DNA from: Gallionellaceae bacterium
GTDB lineage: Bacteria; Pseudomonadota; Gammaproteobacteria; Burkholderiales; Gallionellaceae
Length of the DNA stretch: 39,510 nt
Assembly: GCA_009773615.1 (NCBI GenBank)
Contig: WSYA01000016.1
Coordinates: 1-39,510 of the forward strand
Reading direction: 5' to 3'
Positions 29,822 through 38,990 of the stretch are shown one piece after another. The position numbers were made by a program, and so were the translations under genes. The notes beneath the pieces were generated by a model. It saw nothing but the letters and a program-made list of their open reading frames with translations, was not told where the DNA came from and ran no database searches. Each line of letters begins with the position of its first letter. Positions within the stretch are counted from its first letter, which is position 1.

Positions 29822-30342
29822 TCGCGATTGGGGGACTCTGTCACAGGTGTTGCCGGTTTAACGGCAGGGCGAAAGCCATAAGGAGCAGTTCGCGGATAAC
29901 CCGCCGTGTCCAGCGCATTGCTCCACAGGCTTTCCGAGAATCTTACCAGCCAGCTCTTGCCGATAGTGATCGCCGGGATCTGATCTCCTCCCGATGCTTT
30001 TTTGAACGCGTTAATCTCTTCAACGGTCACCAGATTTTTTTCCGTGTAAGGAATGCCGCGTTTGTTCAGGTAATCGCGCGCCAGCTTGCAGACATTTCCG
30101 CAACTTTCCGCACCATATAAAGTGACTGGAAATTTTTCCCGCGCACGGAGGGTTGCAAAGGGCAGTGATTCATCTGGCACAGGCACCGACAACGAATTCA
30201 ATCTTGCGATATCAGCCGCATCCGGCAAGGGCGTATCTCCGTAATGCACCTTGCCCGTGGCGTCGATCGAGCGGTAATACTCGTCAGCGCCAACCCCGCC
30301 CGCCAGTAGCAGTAAAACTGCGAAGCCTAATATTTTTTTCAT
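29818..30342 (-). CDS. DUF4124-glutaredoxin fusion, exported
   Basis: A 174-residue protein with a signal peptide (MKKILGFAVLLLLAGGVGA, cleavage before DEYYRS). A DUF4124 segment (EYYRSIDATGKVHYGDTPLPDA) is followed by a glutaredoxin/thioredoxin-like domain (about residues 70-140): VTLYGAESCGNVCKLARDYL, then KNLVTVEEINAF and the substrate-loop-like GGDQIPAITIG with cis-proline. The active-site cysteines are spaced C-x3-C instead of the usual C-x2-C. ATG 30342 is chosen because GGGGGTGA lies just upstream and the signal peptide begins there. It starts 13 bases after the prlC stop and overlaps xthA by four bases. It is probably a periplasmic thiol protein; the substrate is unknown. Confidence 0.85.
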   Translation of the reverse strand: MKKILGFAVLLLLAGGVGADEYYRSIDATGKVHYGDTPLPDAADIARLNSLSVPVPDESLPFATLRAREKFPVTLYGAESCGNVCKLARDYLNKRGIPYTEKNLVTVEEINAFKKASGGDQIPAITIGKSWLVRFSESLWSNALDTAGYPRTAPYGFRPAVKPATPVTESPNRE

Positions 30343-30355
30343 GTCACCCCCGCTT

Positions 30356-32455
30356 TCAGCCATTCACTAAGCCGTTATGCCGCAACAGCGCATCGATCTC
30401 GGGTTCGCGTCCACGGAAAGCAACGAAGGAATCCATCGCACCACGGCTACCGCCTACCTCCAATATCTGTTCGCGAAAATGGCTGCCGCTGGCCGCATCC
30501 AGCACACCGTTCTCCTCGAACAAACTGTACGCATCCGCTGACAACACCTCCGCCCACTTGTAACTGTAATAGCCCGCCGCATAGCCCCCGGAAAAGATGT
30601 GCGAGAAACTGTTCTGAAAGCGGTTGAAGGACGGAGGGATAAGCACCGCCACTTCCTTGCGCACTTCGTCCAGCAACTGCTGCACCGTTTGCCTCCCGTT
30701 CGCATCGTAGTCGCTATGCAAACGCAGATCGAACAAAGAAAACTCGATCTGGCGCAACATCTGTAAACCGCTTTGAAAATTTTTCGCGGCAATCATCTTG
30801 TCATACAGTGTGCGCGGCAGCTTCTCGCCCGAGTCCGCGTGGCGCGTCATGCCTTGCAGCACATCCCACTCCCAGCAGAAATTTTCCATGAACTGGCTGG
30901 GCAACTCAACCGCGTCCCACTCCACCCCGTTGATGCCGGACACCCCCAACTCTTCCACTTGAGTGAGCAAGTGATGCAGGCCATGGCCGAATTCATGGAA
31001 CAGCGTGATGACTTCATCGTGCGTGAACAGCGCGGGCTTGCCGCCCAGCGGGGAAGCAAAATTGCAGTTCAAGTACGCGACCGGGGTCTGAATGCCTTTG
31101 GCGGTACGCCGCCGCGTGATGGCATCGTCCATCCACGCCCCGCCGCGTTTGCTGGCACGCGCATACAGATCGAGATAGAACTGTCCGATCAGCGCACCTT
31201 TGTTGTCGCGGATGTCGAAGAAGCGCACGGCCTCATGCCACACGGGTGCAATCGATGGCTTTATCCGCAGCCCGAACAGAGTCTCGACTAAGCCGAACAA
31301 ACCGGACAACACGGCATCTTCAGGGAAATATTGCTTCACCTCCTGTTCGGAAAACGCATAGCGCTGCTCGCGCAGCTTCTCGCTCGCATAGCCGATGTCC
31401 CAAGACTGCAAGTCCTGCAAGCCCAACTGCGACGCGGCAAATGCGCGTAATTCATTCAGATCGTTTTCGGCAAAATGTCTGGCGCGGTGCGCCAGCTCAA
31501 GCAAAAATTCGGCGACCTGCAGCGGCGTATCCGCCATCTTGCTCGCCAGCGATAACTCGGCGAAATTGGCAAAGCCCAGCATCTGCGCCTCTTCCGTGCG
31601 CAACTTCAATATCTGCGTCATCAGCGGCGTGTTGTCCCAGAGCGTGGTTGTTGCCGCTTCATCGGTTTTACAACCACGGCCTACCCCTTGCGGGTGATCG
31701 ATCTTGCTGCCCTCGGTCAGCTGCTCGCTGGCGCGGGTGGTGTAGGCGCGGTACATGCGCTCACGCAAAGAGCGGTTGTCGGCGAACTGCATCACCGGGC
31801 CGTAGGACGGCGCTTTCAGCGTGAACAGCCAGCCTTTATTTCCTGCCTCTTGTGCTGCTTCAGCGGCAACCTGGCGCTCATCCGGCGGAATACCGGAGAG
31901 GTCTTTCTCGTCTTCGAGCACGCAGGTATAAGCATTGGTCGCATCCAGCAGATTGTCGGAAAATTTCGAGGTCAGCGCGGAAAGCGCTTCCTGTATTTCC
32001 ATGAAGCGCGCCTTCTTGTCATCAGCCAACTCCGCGCCGCCCAAACGAAAATCTCGCAACTCGTTCTCGATGATTTTTTTCTGCGCCACGCTCAATGCGG
32101 CGTGGCCATGGCTGTTGCGAATGCCTTTGTATTTCTCAAACAGCGCGAGGTTCTGCGCCAACTCGGCATAGTACTGGGTGACCTTGGGCAGATTGGCGTT
32201 GTACACCTCGCGCAATTCCGGCGAATTCATCACCATGTTGAGATGCCCGACCTGCCCCCATGCGCGCGACAGATGCTCGTGCGCATCCTCGAACGGCTGC
32301 ACGAAATTCTCCCAAGTCGGCGGTGTCGTGTCGGCCAGCAGCTTGGCAGTCAGCGCGCGATTGCGCGCCAGCAACTCGTCGACAGCCGGGGTAACGTGTT
32401 CGGGTTTGATCTCCGTAAAACGCGGCAGACCGCTAAAATCAAGCAATGGATTCAT
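30356..32455 (-). CDS. prlC: Oligopeptidase A (M3 metallopeptidase)
   Basis: A 699-residue cytosolic zinc oligopeptidase that degrades signal peptides and other short peptides. The M3 zinc motif HEFGHGLHHLL is present, with the downstream glutamate in the GINGVEWDAVELPSQFMENF stretch. The N-terminus (PLLDFSGLPRFTEIKPEHVTPAVDELL) is characteristic of PrlC. Length agrees with E. coli PrlC (680). It starts ten bases after the pyrC' stop, so it belongs to the algH-to-xthA operon. Confidence 0.95.
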   Translation of the reverse strand: MNPLLDFSGLPRFTEIKPEHVTPAVDELLARNRALTAKLLADTTPPTWENFVQPFEDAHEHLSRAWGQVGHLNMVMNSPELREVYNANLPKVTQYYAELAQNLALFEKYKGIRNSHGHAALSVAQKKIIENELRDFRLGGAELADDKKARFMEIQEALSALTSKFSDNLLDATNAYTCVLEDEKDLSGIPPDERQVAAEAAQEAGNKGWLFTLKAPSYGPVMQFADNRSLRERMYRAYTTRASEQLTEGSKIDHPQGVGRGCKTDEAATTTLWDNTPLMTQILKLRTEEAQMLGFANFAELSLASKMADTPLQVAEFLLELAHRARHFAENDLNELRAFAASQLGLQDLQSWDIGYASEKLREQRYAFSEQEVKQYFPEDAVLSGLFGLVETLFGLRIKPSIAPVWHEAVRFFDIRDNKGALIGQFYLDLYARASKRGGAWMDDAITRRRTAKGIQTPVAYLNCNFASPLGGKPALFTHDEVITLFHEFGHGLHHLLTQVEELGVSGINGVEWDAVELPSQFMENFCWEWDVLQGMTRHADSGEKLPRTLYDKMIAAKNFQSGLQMLRQIEFSLFDLRLHSDYDANGRQTVQQLLDEVRKEVAVLIPPSFNRFQNSFSHIFSGGYAAGYYSYKWAEVLSADAYSLFEENGVLDAASGSHFREQILEVGGSRGAMDSFVAFRGREPEIDALLRHNGLVNG

Positions 32456-32465
32456 TTGTGGCGAC

Positions 32466-33740
32466 CTAAATGGAATATGCGATGTGACCTTCGACGATGG
32501 TGTGGCGCACCCGACCTTGCATGGTGTAACCGTTAAACGGTGTGTTCTTGCCCTGACTCTTCAGTACGGAGGGTTCAACCTTCCACGTGGCATTCGCATC
32601 GAACACGCACACATCGGCATGCGCCCCCACCGACAGATGCCCCGTCTTCACGCCAAGCAATTGCGCGGGATTACTACTCACGCACGCCAGCGCATCCAGC
32701 AACGGCACACTGTCCTGCTCCGCCCACTTCAACACCAGCGGCAACAGCAGCTCCATGCCGGTCGCGCCCGCCTCGGCTTCGGCGAACGGTAATTGTTTCG
32801 CATCCTCGTCCACCGGCGAATGGTTGGAGCAGATCGCGTCGATGGTACCGTCGAGCAGTCCGGCGCGCAGCGCCGCTTTGTCGCGCTGGCTGCGTAGCGG
32901 CGGCATGAGGTGACAGTTGGCATCGAAGAAACCGATGTCCATTTCAGACAAGTGCACATGGTTCATCGACACATCGCAGGTCACCGCCAAACCCTTGCTC
33001 TTGGCCGCGCGCACCATCTCCACGCCCTCGGCGCTGGAGATGCGGCAGACGTGCAGCTTGACGCCGGTCTCGCGCGCCAGTTTGAGCATCGTTGAAAGTG
33101 CGATGGTCTCCGCGATGACGGGAATAGCGGGCAAACCCAGACGCGTCGCCACTTCGCCATCGTGTGCCACGCCGTCTTTGGCGAGAAACGCGTCCTGCGG
33201 GCGCAGCCACACGCGATAGTCGAAGGTTGCCGCATATTGCATGGCGCGCATGAGCACGCGTGTATCGGTGAGCGGCGTGTCGGCCTGGCTGAAAGCCTTG
33301 CATCCGGCCTCGCTCAGCTCAACCATCTCGGTCAGTTCGGCGCCCTTCAATCCGTAGGTCAGCGCGCCCACTGGAAACACCCGTGCCTGATTGAGCAAGC
33401 GCGCACGGTGCTTGAGCATTTCCACCAGCCCCGGCTCGTCCAGCGGCGGGTCGGTGTCGGGCGGGCAGGACAGCGAAGTCACTCCACCCGCCATCGCCGC
33501 ATCCATTTCCGATTCCAACGTGGCCCTGTATTCGTAACCCGGCTCGCGCAAGCGCGCGGCCACATCGACCAGGCCGGGCATCACGATCAGCCCGCTCGCA
33601 TCGATCACTCGCTCTGCCGCAAAGCCTTGCGGTGCAGCGCCGATGGCAGCGATGCGTTTGTCGACGATGAACACATCCTGCTGCGCATCGATATTGTTTC
33701 TAGGGTCGATCAGGCGACCGTTTTTGATATGGATGTTCAT
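32466..33740 (-). CDS. Non-catalytic dihydroorotase homologue PyrC' (PyrX-like)
   Basis: A 424-residue amidohydrolase-fold protein of the dihydroorotase type I family, but the metal ligands are lost. The usual HxH in VDxHxHLREPG is replaced ([12 protein letters not shown]61 and R63). The later metal histidine in H-x2-H is arginine (HVCRISS, R232). The catalytic aspartate in TDHAP is asparagine (CSNHSPV, N305). This is the pattern of the inactive pyrC' subunits that scaffold aspartate transcarbamylase in Pseudomonas. Its start overlaps the pyrB stop by four bases, supporting a PyrB partner role. A catalytic dihydroorotase must be elsewhere in the genome. Often misannotated as active pyrC. Confidence 0.9.
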   Translation of the reverse strand: MNIHIKNGRLIDPRNNIDAQQDVFIVDKRIAAIGAAPQGFAAERVIDASGLIVMPGLVDVAARLREPGYEYRATLESEMDAAMAGGVTSLSCPPDTDPPLDEPGLVEMLKHRARLLNQARVFPVGALTYGLKGAELTEMVELSEAGCKAFSQADTPLTDTRVLMRAMQYAATFDYRVWLRPQDAFLAKDGVAHDGEVATRLGLPAIPVIAETIALSTMLKLARETGVKLHVCRISSAEGVEMVRAAKSKGLAVTCDVSMNHVHLSEMDIGFFDANCHLMPPLRSQRDKAALRAGLLDGTIDAICSNHSPVDEDAKQLPFAEAEAGATGMELLLPLVLKWAEQDSVPLLDALACVSSNPAQLLGVKTGHLSVGAHADVCVFDANATWKVEPSVLKSQGKNTPFNGYTMQGRVRHTIVEGHIAYSI

Positions 33741-34693
33741 TGTTTACTCCCCGCCAGCGTACTCATCACCGCCATACGCACCGCGATACCGAAAGTGACC
33801 TGCGGCAGGATGACCGATTGCGCGCCGTCGGCCACGCTGGAATCGATCTCCACCCCGCGATTCATCGGCCCCGGATGCAACACGATGGCGTCTGGTTTCG
33901 CCAGCGCCAGCCGTTCCTGCGTCAGACCGTAATATTTGAAATATTCCTGCGCCGACGGCAGCAGCGCGCCCTGCATGCGCTCGTTTTGCAGGCGCAGCAT
34001 CATCACCACATCGACATCCTTCAGACCCTGTGCCATATCGTGAAAGACCCGCACACCGAGTTTCTCAACGTGGGTGGGCAACAAGGTCTTGGGGGCAACC
34101 ACGCGCACTTCGGGCACACCCAAGGTGGTCAGCGCATGGATCTGCGAACGCGCCACGCGCGAGTGCAGCACGTCGCCGACGATGGCGACGCGCAGGTTAT
34201 GGAATTCTTTTTTGTAATGACGGATGGTGAACATATCGAGCAGCGCCTGCGTGGGGTGCGCGTGGCGTCCGTCGCCGGCGTTGATGACGTGTATCTCCGG
34301 TGCGACATGTGCAGCAATCAAATGCGCCGCACCGCTGGACGAATGGCGCACCACAAACATATCGGCATGCATGGCACACAGATTGTCCACCGTATCCAAC
34401 AACGTCTCGCCCTTGCTGGTGCTGGACGAGCCTATGTTGAGATTGACCACGTCGGCGGAAAGTTTTTTCGCAGCGATCTCGAAAGTGGTGCGCGTGCGTG
34501 TGCTGTTTTCGAAGAACACGTTGAACACCGATTTGCCGTGCAGCAGCGGCACTTTGCGGATCTCGCGCCCTTCGGCGACATTCACGAATTCGGAAGCCTT
34601 GTCCAGAATATCGCGCAGGATGCGCGCGGGCAAACCTTCGGTAGAGAGCAGGTGTTGCAGCTCGCCGTTTTTGTTTAACTGTGGATTATTCAT
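33737..34693 (-). CDS. pyrB: Aspartate carbamoyltransferase catalytic subunit
   Basis: A 318-residue enzyme catalysing the first committed step of pyrimidine synthesis (carbamoyl phosphate + aspartate). The carbamoyl-phosphate loop [11 protein letters not shown] is intact (S64 to F71), as are the [12 protein letters not shown] stretch and [12 protein letters not shown] near the C-terminus. Length is typical. The N-terminus overlaps the ruvX end by four bases and the C-terminus overlaps pyrC' by four. No pyrI (regulatory chain) or pyrR (attenuation regulator) is present beside it. Confidence 0.96.
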   Translation of the reverse strand: MNNPQLNKNGELQHLLSTEGLPARILRDILDKASEFVNVAEGREIRKVPLLHGKSVFNVFFENSTRTRTTFEIAAKKLSADVVNLNIGSSSTSKGETLLDTVDNLCAMHADMFVVRHSSSGAAHLIAAHVAPEIHVINAGDGRHAHPTQALLDMFTIRHYKKEFHNLRVAIVGDVLHSRVARSQIHALTTLGVPEVRVVAPKTLLPTHVEKLGVRVFHDMAQGLKDVDVVMMLRLQNERMQGALLPSAQEYFKYYGLTQERLALAKPDAIVLHPGPMNRGVEIDSSVADGAQSVILPQVTFGIAVRMAVMSTLAGSKQ

Positions 34694-35139
34694 GCAAAGA
34701 TTCCTGCGCTGGGTTCATCAAAGTACGCTTGCAGTATTTGCTGCGCGGCATACTGGTCGATCAGGGGTTTCTGCTTTCTGCCATGCACCCCGCGCGCGCT
34801 CAACGCCGTACTCGCGGCGGCGGAAGTATAACGCTCATCCACCAGCAGAGTAGGCAAATCAAAACGCCCTTTGAGACGGTTGGCAAAGCGGCGGCACAGC
34901 GCCGTCATTGCGTGCGGCGTACCATCGTCGTTGCACGGCAGCCCGACCACTAGTGCCGCGGGTTGCCATTCGTTGATGAGCGCGGCGATGGCAGCGAAGC
35001 GCACGTCGTTCTTTTCGTCGTCGATCATGGTGAGAGGCTGGGCGGTGGCGGAGATGGTGTTGCCGACCGAAATGCCGATGCGTTTGGTGCCGAAATCAAA
35101 TGCGAGTAGCGTGCCGGAAGGAGTCACGCCGTCAGGCAT
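34690..35139 (-). CDS. ruvX: Holliday junction resolvase-like protein RuvX/YqgF
   Basis: A 149-residue RNase H-fold protein, implicated in 16S rRNA 5'-end maturation and annotated as a putative Holliday junction resolvase. The first acidic motif is [16 protein letters not shown], followed by [13 protein letters not shown] and [14 protein letters not shown] 35139 is chosen since it overlaps the algH stop by eight bases and gives the usual length; the frame is open to 35166. The gene order algH-ruvX-pyrB-pyrC' is conserved in Pseudomonas, where pyrR intervenes. Confidence 0.93.
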   Translation of the reverse strand: MPDGVTPSGTLLAFDFGTKRIGISVGNTISATAQPLTMIDDEKNDVRFAAIAALINEWQPAALVVGLPCNDDGTPHAMTALCRRFANRLKGRFDLPTLLVDERYTSAAASTALSARGVHGRKQKPLIDQYAAQQILQAYFDEPSAGIFA

Positions 35140-35692
35140 GTCCTGCCTCCTCCGAAAGCGATGCAAAGTCGATGCCTAGCAGCGCCATCGCGGCAGGCAA
35201 ACGTTCTTCCGCCGGAAGATCGAACATGATGCGTTCATCGGCGGGCACACTCAACCAGGCGTTCTGCGACAACTCTTGTTCCAGCTGTCCCTGCTCCCAT
35301 CCGGCATAACCCAATGTCACCAGCAAATGGCGCGGGCCCTGCCCTTCGCTCACTGCCTGCAAAATATCCTTGGAAGTGGTGAGTCCGACTTTGTCGTTGA
35401 TATGCAAAGTGGACTGCCATGTGCCGTTCGGCTCATGCAGCACAAAGCCGCGATCGGTTTGTACCGGGCCGCCGAAATGCACCAGCACATCCTCCAGTTC
35501 GGGCGACTTAAGCGGCATGTTGATCTGTGCAAACAACTCGCTCAGGGTGAGGCTGATAGGGCGGTTCACCACGATGCCCATCGCGCCCTGCTCGTTGTGT
35601 TCGCACACGTAGGTGAGCGATTTGGCGAAATAGGGATCGGTCATCGCCGGCATGGCGATCAGGAAGTGGTGGCTAAGATCAAGTTGGGACAT
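35132..35692 (-). CDS. algH: YqgE/AlgH family protein
   Basis: A 186-residue UPF0301 protein. Motifs include [23 protein letters not shown] at the N-terminus, [24 protein letters not shown] and [15 protein letters not shown]. AlgH influences alginate and other traits in Pseudomonas, but its biochemical function is unclear. ATG 35692 (MSQLDLS) is the usual family start; the open frame continues 20 codons upstream without similarity. It is the first gene of the operon running to xthA. The 96 bases between it and modC hold nothing I can identify. Confidence 0.93.
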   Translation of the reverse strand: MSQLDLSHHFLIAMPAMTDPYFAKSLTYVCEHNEQGAMGIVVNRPISLTLSELFAQINMPLKSPELEDVLVHFGGPVQTDRGFVLHEPNGTWQSTLHINDKVGLTTSKDILQAVSEGQGPRHLLVTLGYAGWEQGQLEQELSQNAWLSVPADERIMFDLPAEERLPAAMALLGIDFASLSEEAGHA

Positions 35693-35788
35693 GGCGCTAT
35701 TGTAATCGGAAGGCAGTGCTCTACACAATTTCGTTGCTTGCAGGCCGGCCATAAGATCGCATGCTACTGCTCGACACCCGTTCAGTCT

Positions 35789-36862
35789 TCACGACATCAG
35801 CGCCACACTCTTTACCTGCGCATAAACATCCATTCCGACTGTCAGACAGAGCATGTCGCACGAACGGCGCGTGATGCGCGACAGTAGCACGTGCGACTCG
35901 CCCACCATCATGCGCACGATCACTTTGTCCGCCCCCTCATCGCGTATCTCTTCGATACGCGCGTTCAAAATATTGTTGATGCTGGACCCTTGCGGCGCTT
36001 GTGTGGCGATGCTCACGTCGCGCGCCAACACGCGGGCGCGCACGCGCGTGCCGGATGGCTGGCCCAGTTTTCCCACCCACAGATGGCCTCCTGCAAAATC
36101 CACCCGCGTCAGCTGATATTTTTCGTCCTGCTGAGCCACCGTGGCTTCGATCACAGCGCCCGCATCGTCGAAGTGTGCCGTGGGCAGATCGAGCCGAGCC
36201 AAAGTCTCGTGCAGTGCGCCGCTGGCGATAACGCGGCCTTGCTCAAGCAACACCAGATGATCGCCCAGCCGCGCCACTTCATCGAGCGCATGGCTCACAT
36301 ACAGCACGGGCATCTTCAGCTCACGATGCAGTCGTTCCAGATACGGCAGAATGTCCTGCTTGCTTGCCGTGTCGAGAGCCGAGAGCGGCTCGTCCATCAG
36401 CAGGATGCGCGGACTGGTGAGCAATGCTCTGCCGATAGCGACGCGCTGTCGTTCACCGCCGGAGAGTTGCGCCGGGTCATTGCGTTCGATAAGCCGGCTC
36501 AATCCCAGCCATTCCACGACTTGGTCCGGCCGCACTTTGCGTTCAGTCGGTGCGATGCGCCTGAAACCGTATTCCAGATTGGCGCGCACCGACAGATGCG
36601 GGAATAGGCTTGCCTCCTGGAACACATACCCCAACGGACGCTTGTGCGTTGCAACAAAGGTGTTCTCGTCCTGCCATGTTTCGCCGTCCACTTGCAGCGA
36701 ACCGGCAGCGCGCTCCAGCCCCGCAATGCAACGCAGCAAAGTGGTCTTGCCGGAGCCGGAAGGTCCGAACAGCGCGGTGACACCTGCCGCAGGCGCGCTG
36801 AATGTCGCATCCAGCGCAAAGCTTTCCAGTTGCAGCTTGAAGTGCGCGCGAATCTGGCTCAT
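35789..36862 (-). CDS. modC: Molybdate ABC transporter ATP-binding protein ModC
   Basis: A 357-residue ATPase. It has Walker [14 protein letters not shown] at about residues 31-43, signature [16 protein letters not shown], Walker [13 protein letters not shown] and the switch histidine in [12 protein letters not shown]-terminal Mop/TOBE domain (about residues 290-357; [13 protein letters not shown]) is expected for ModC. ATG 36862 overlaps the modB stop by four bases; the frame is open upstream but without homology. It energises import of molybdate through ModB. Confidence 0.95.
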   Translation of the reverse strand: MSQIRAHFKLQLESFALDATFSAPAAGVTALFGPSGSGKTTLLRCIAGLERAAGSLQVDGETWQDENTFVATHKRPLGYVFQEASLFPHLSVRANLEYGFRRIAPTERKVRPDQVVEWLGLSRLIERNDPAQLSGGERQRVAIGRALLTSPRILLMDEPLSALDTASKQDILPYLERLHRELKMPVLYVSHALDEVARLGDHLVLLEQGRVIASGALHETLARLDLPTAHFDDAGAVIEATVAQQDEKYQLTRVDFAGGHLWVGKLGQPSGTRVRARVLARDVSIATQAPQGSSINNILNARIEEIRDEGADKVIVRMMVGESHVLLSRITRRSCDMLCLTVGMDVYAQVKSVALMS

Positions 36863-37545
36863 CGGGCCACCCGCCACGATTTGCCGCCCGCAAAGTAGAG
36901 CGCAAGCAGCACGATGAACGAGAACAACACCATGCCTCCCGCTAGCCAGTGCGCCGCGCCGTATTCCATCGCTTCGACATGGCTGTAGATGGCGACCGAA
37001 AGCACGCGCGTCTCGCCGGGAATATTGCCGCCCAGCATCAGCACCACGCCGAACTCGCCGACGGTATGCGCAAAAGCCAGAATGATCGCGGTGAAAAAAC
37101 CGGGACGCGCCAGCGGCAACGCCACGCTGATGAAGCGATCCCACATGCCTGCACGCAGGGTCGCCGCCACTTCCAGCGGGCGCTTGCCTATCGCCTCGAA
37201 GGCGTTCTGGATAGGCTGCACCGCGAAGGGCATTGAGAACAGCACCGACCCGATCACCAGCCCCGTGAAGGTAAACGGCAACCTGCCGAGATTCAATGCC
37301 GAGGTCAGCTCACCCACCACCCCATGCGGCCCCATCAACAGCAGCAGATAGAAGCCCAGCACAGTGGGAGGCAACACCAGCGGCAGCGCCACCAGCGCCG
37401 ACACCAAGCCCTTGTACCATTTGCGGCTGTGGGCCAGCCACCATGCCAGCGGCGTGGCGATGAGCAGCAGCAGGAAAGTGGTAACGCTCGCCAGCTTGAG
37501 CGTCAGCCATACGGCTTGCAGATCGCTGGGGTCGATTGGGTTCAT
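36859..37545 (-). CDS. modB: Molybdate ABC transporter permease ModB
   Basis: A 228-residue inner-membrane permease with about five to six transmembrane helices. The ABC-coupling EAA loop is seen as [24 protein letters not shown]. Family stretches include [18 protein letters not shown] and [27 protein letters not shown] 37545 overlaps the modA stop by four bases. Length matches the family. The order modA-modB-modC with four-base overlaps indicates strict co-translation. Confidence 0.95.
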   Translation of the reverse strand: MNPIDPSDLQAVWLTLKLASVTTFLLLLIATPLAWWLAHSRKWYKGLVSALVALPLVLPPTVLGFYLLLLMGPHGVVGELTSALNLGRLPFTFTGLVIGSVLFSMPFAVQPIQNAFEAIGKRPLEVAATLRAGMWDRFISVALPLARPGFFTAIILAFAHTVGEFGVVLMLGGNIPGETRVLSVAIYSHVEAMEYGAAHWLAGGMVLFSFIVLLALYFAGGKSWRVAR

Positions 37546-38306
37546 GGTTTTTTTGGCAGTTCGTAGCCATAACCGCGAATAATCATCGCGGCTTTCTGGC
37601 TCTTGAGAAATGCGAGGAACGCTTGCGCTGCTGCCTGATCTTTTGCCTTGGACAGCAGCACCGCGCTTTGCCGGATGGGCTTGTGCATATCTTCCGGCAC
37701 GAGCCACCATGAACCGACACTCACCTTGCCGTCACGCATGATCTGCGACAGCGCGATGAATCCCATTTCGGCGTTCTCGCTAGCGACGAATTGGTAGGTC
37801 TGCGTGATGCTCTCTCCCTTGACCAGCTTGCCCTGTATCGCATTCCACATCGTCAGCTTTTCCAATGTCTCTTTTGCCGCAACACCGTAGGGTGCGAGAC
37901 GTGGATCGGCAATCGCCAACTTGCTGTAATTTCCCTTATTCAGCACCGCCCCCTTTTCATCCACGTAATCGGGCTGCACGCTCCACAACGCCAACTTGCC
38001 TGTGGCATAAACGAAACGCGAACCCTCGACTGCCGCACCCTCCTGTAGCAAGCGCTTGGGGATCGCATCGTCCGCCGCGAGGAGCACATCGAACGGCGCA
38101 CCAGCCTTGATTTGCGCATAGAACTTGCCGCTGGAACCGAAGCTGAGCTTTACCGTATGCCCGCTTTCTTTCTGGAACAACTCGACGATTTGTTGCGCGG
38201 GAGCAGTGAAATTAGCCGCTATTGCCGCATTTACCTCTCCGGCATTCGCCTCTTGTGCCATCGTCACCAGCAACACACCCAACAAATTCCACTTGAACAG
38301 ACTCAT
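37542..38306 (-). CDS. modA: Molybdate-binding periplasmic protein ModA
   Basis: A 254-residue solute-binding protein with a signal peptide ([22 protein letters not shown], cleavage before GEVNAA). The mature start [20 protein letters not shown] and the oxyanion-site motif [27 protein letters not shown] are typical of ModA. An AGGAG sequence lies a few bases before ATG 38306, which is preferred to the open-frame start at 38339. No modE or Moco riboswitch is visible upstream. It probably binds molybdate, but tungstate cannot be excluded from sequence. Confidence 0.95.
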   Translation of the reverse strand: MSLFKWNLLGVLLVTMAQEANAGEVNAAIAANFTAPAQQIVELFQKESGHTVKLSFGSSGKFYAQIKAGAPFDVLLAADDAIPKRLLQEGAAVEGSRFVYATGKLALWSVQPDYVDEKGAVLNKGNYSKLAIADPRLAPYGVAAKETLEKLTMWNAIQGKLVKGESITQTYQFVASENAEMGFIALSQIMRDGKVSVGSWWLVPEDMHKPIRQSAVLLSKAKDQAAAQAFLAFLKSQKAAMIIRGYGYELPKKP

Positions 38307-38348
38307 CTTTTCTCCTTTGGCATTGACGGCCAAAATCACGGTGCAGCT

Positions 38349-38557
38349 TTACTCTTCGACTAGCAGATCGAGCTTCTTCGCCAGCCACTTGGTGGTCGTA
38401 GCCTGAATCAGAATGGTCATCAAGATGGCGATGAAGGTAACGGAGGCGTAATCTGCGCACAGCGCGCCAACAGACCCGAGAAAGCACCGATACCGAAGAG
38501 GATGCCGAAAATGAATAATGTATGTTTGGCAAGTTCCAGTGATGCTGAAGATTCCAT
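38349..38557 (-). pseudogene. Remnant of a cation/proton antiporter (CPA family)
   Basis: The minus strand starts at ATG 38557 with MESSASLELAKHTLFIFGIL and LFGIGAFSGLLARCAQI, like the first helix of a CPA-type antiporter, and stops shortly after. In another frame the same strand continues with ALCADYASVTFIAILMTILI then QATTTKWLAKKLDLLVEE and a stop at 38349, which looks like the last helix and C-terminus of the same family. The whole middle (normally more than 1 kb) is missing, so this is a deletion pseudogene with a frameshift. It sits directly upstream of modA, whose 42-base leader begins at its stop. Confidence 0.65.
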
Positions 38558-38890
38558 ACCGCTCCTTGATTTTGTGGCTTGCCTTCGTTTTTACCCATCA
38601 TGCCGCAGTGAACGTATCGGCAGTAAGGTACGATCTATCTCTACCCAGTCACCGAGCCTGAGTGACGCATTCAACTCCGCGACTTTACCAAAAATATCGC
38701 TCACACAGGTCGCGAATGTCGCGCGCAAGAAATTTGCACAGGCTGCCAGATGTGCGATGATTTGACGCACAACCACCGTACTTTGATGCGCAACCAAAGT
38801 GGCTGTACAAATTTGAAATAAGAAAATGACCTTCCCCCTAAAAATAGTCTTCCAAGGGCGACGTAAAATTAACGTTACTTTTGAAGGAAG

Positions 38891-38990
38891 ATGATGATGA
38901 TGATGAAAATACCGAAGCGGGAGTGTGAAATATAAAAAATAGGTGAGACGTATACGTCGAACGCGTACTTCGCGAGAGAAACACAGTGAG
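38891..38990 (+). pseudogene. Collapsed IS3 orfA
   Basis: After GAAGGAAG come five ATG codons in a row (38891-38905), then codons for KIPKRECEI and a TAA at 38933. KIPKR is the beginning and RECEI a near-terminal piece of orfA in this IS3 subgroup, so roughly 80 codons between them are deleted. A final AYFARETQ-stop fragment at about 38963-38989, in another frame, is the orfA C-terminus. Assignment is from memory of the family. Confidence 0.55.
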
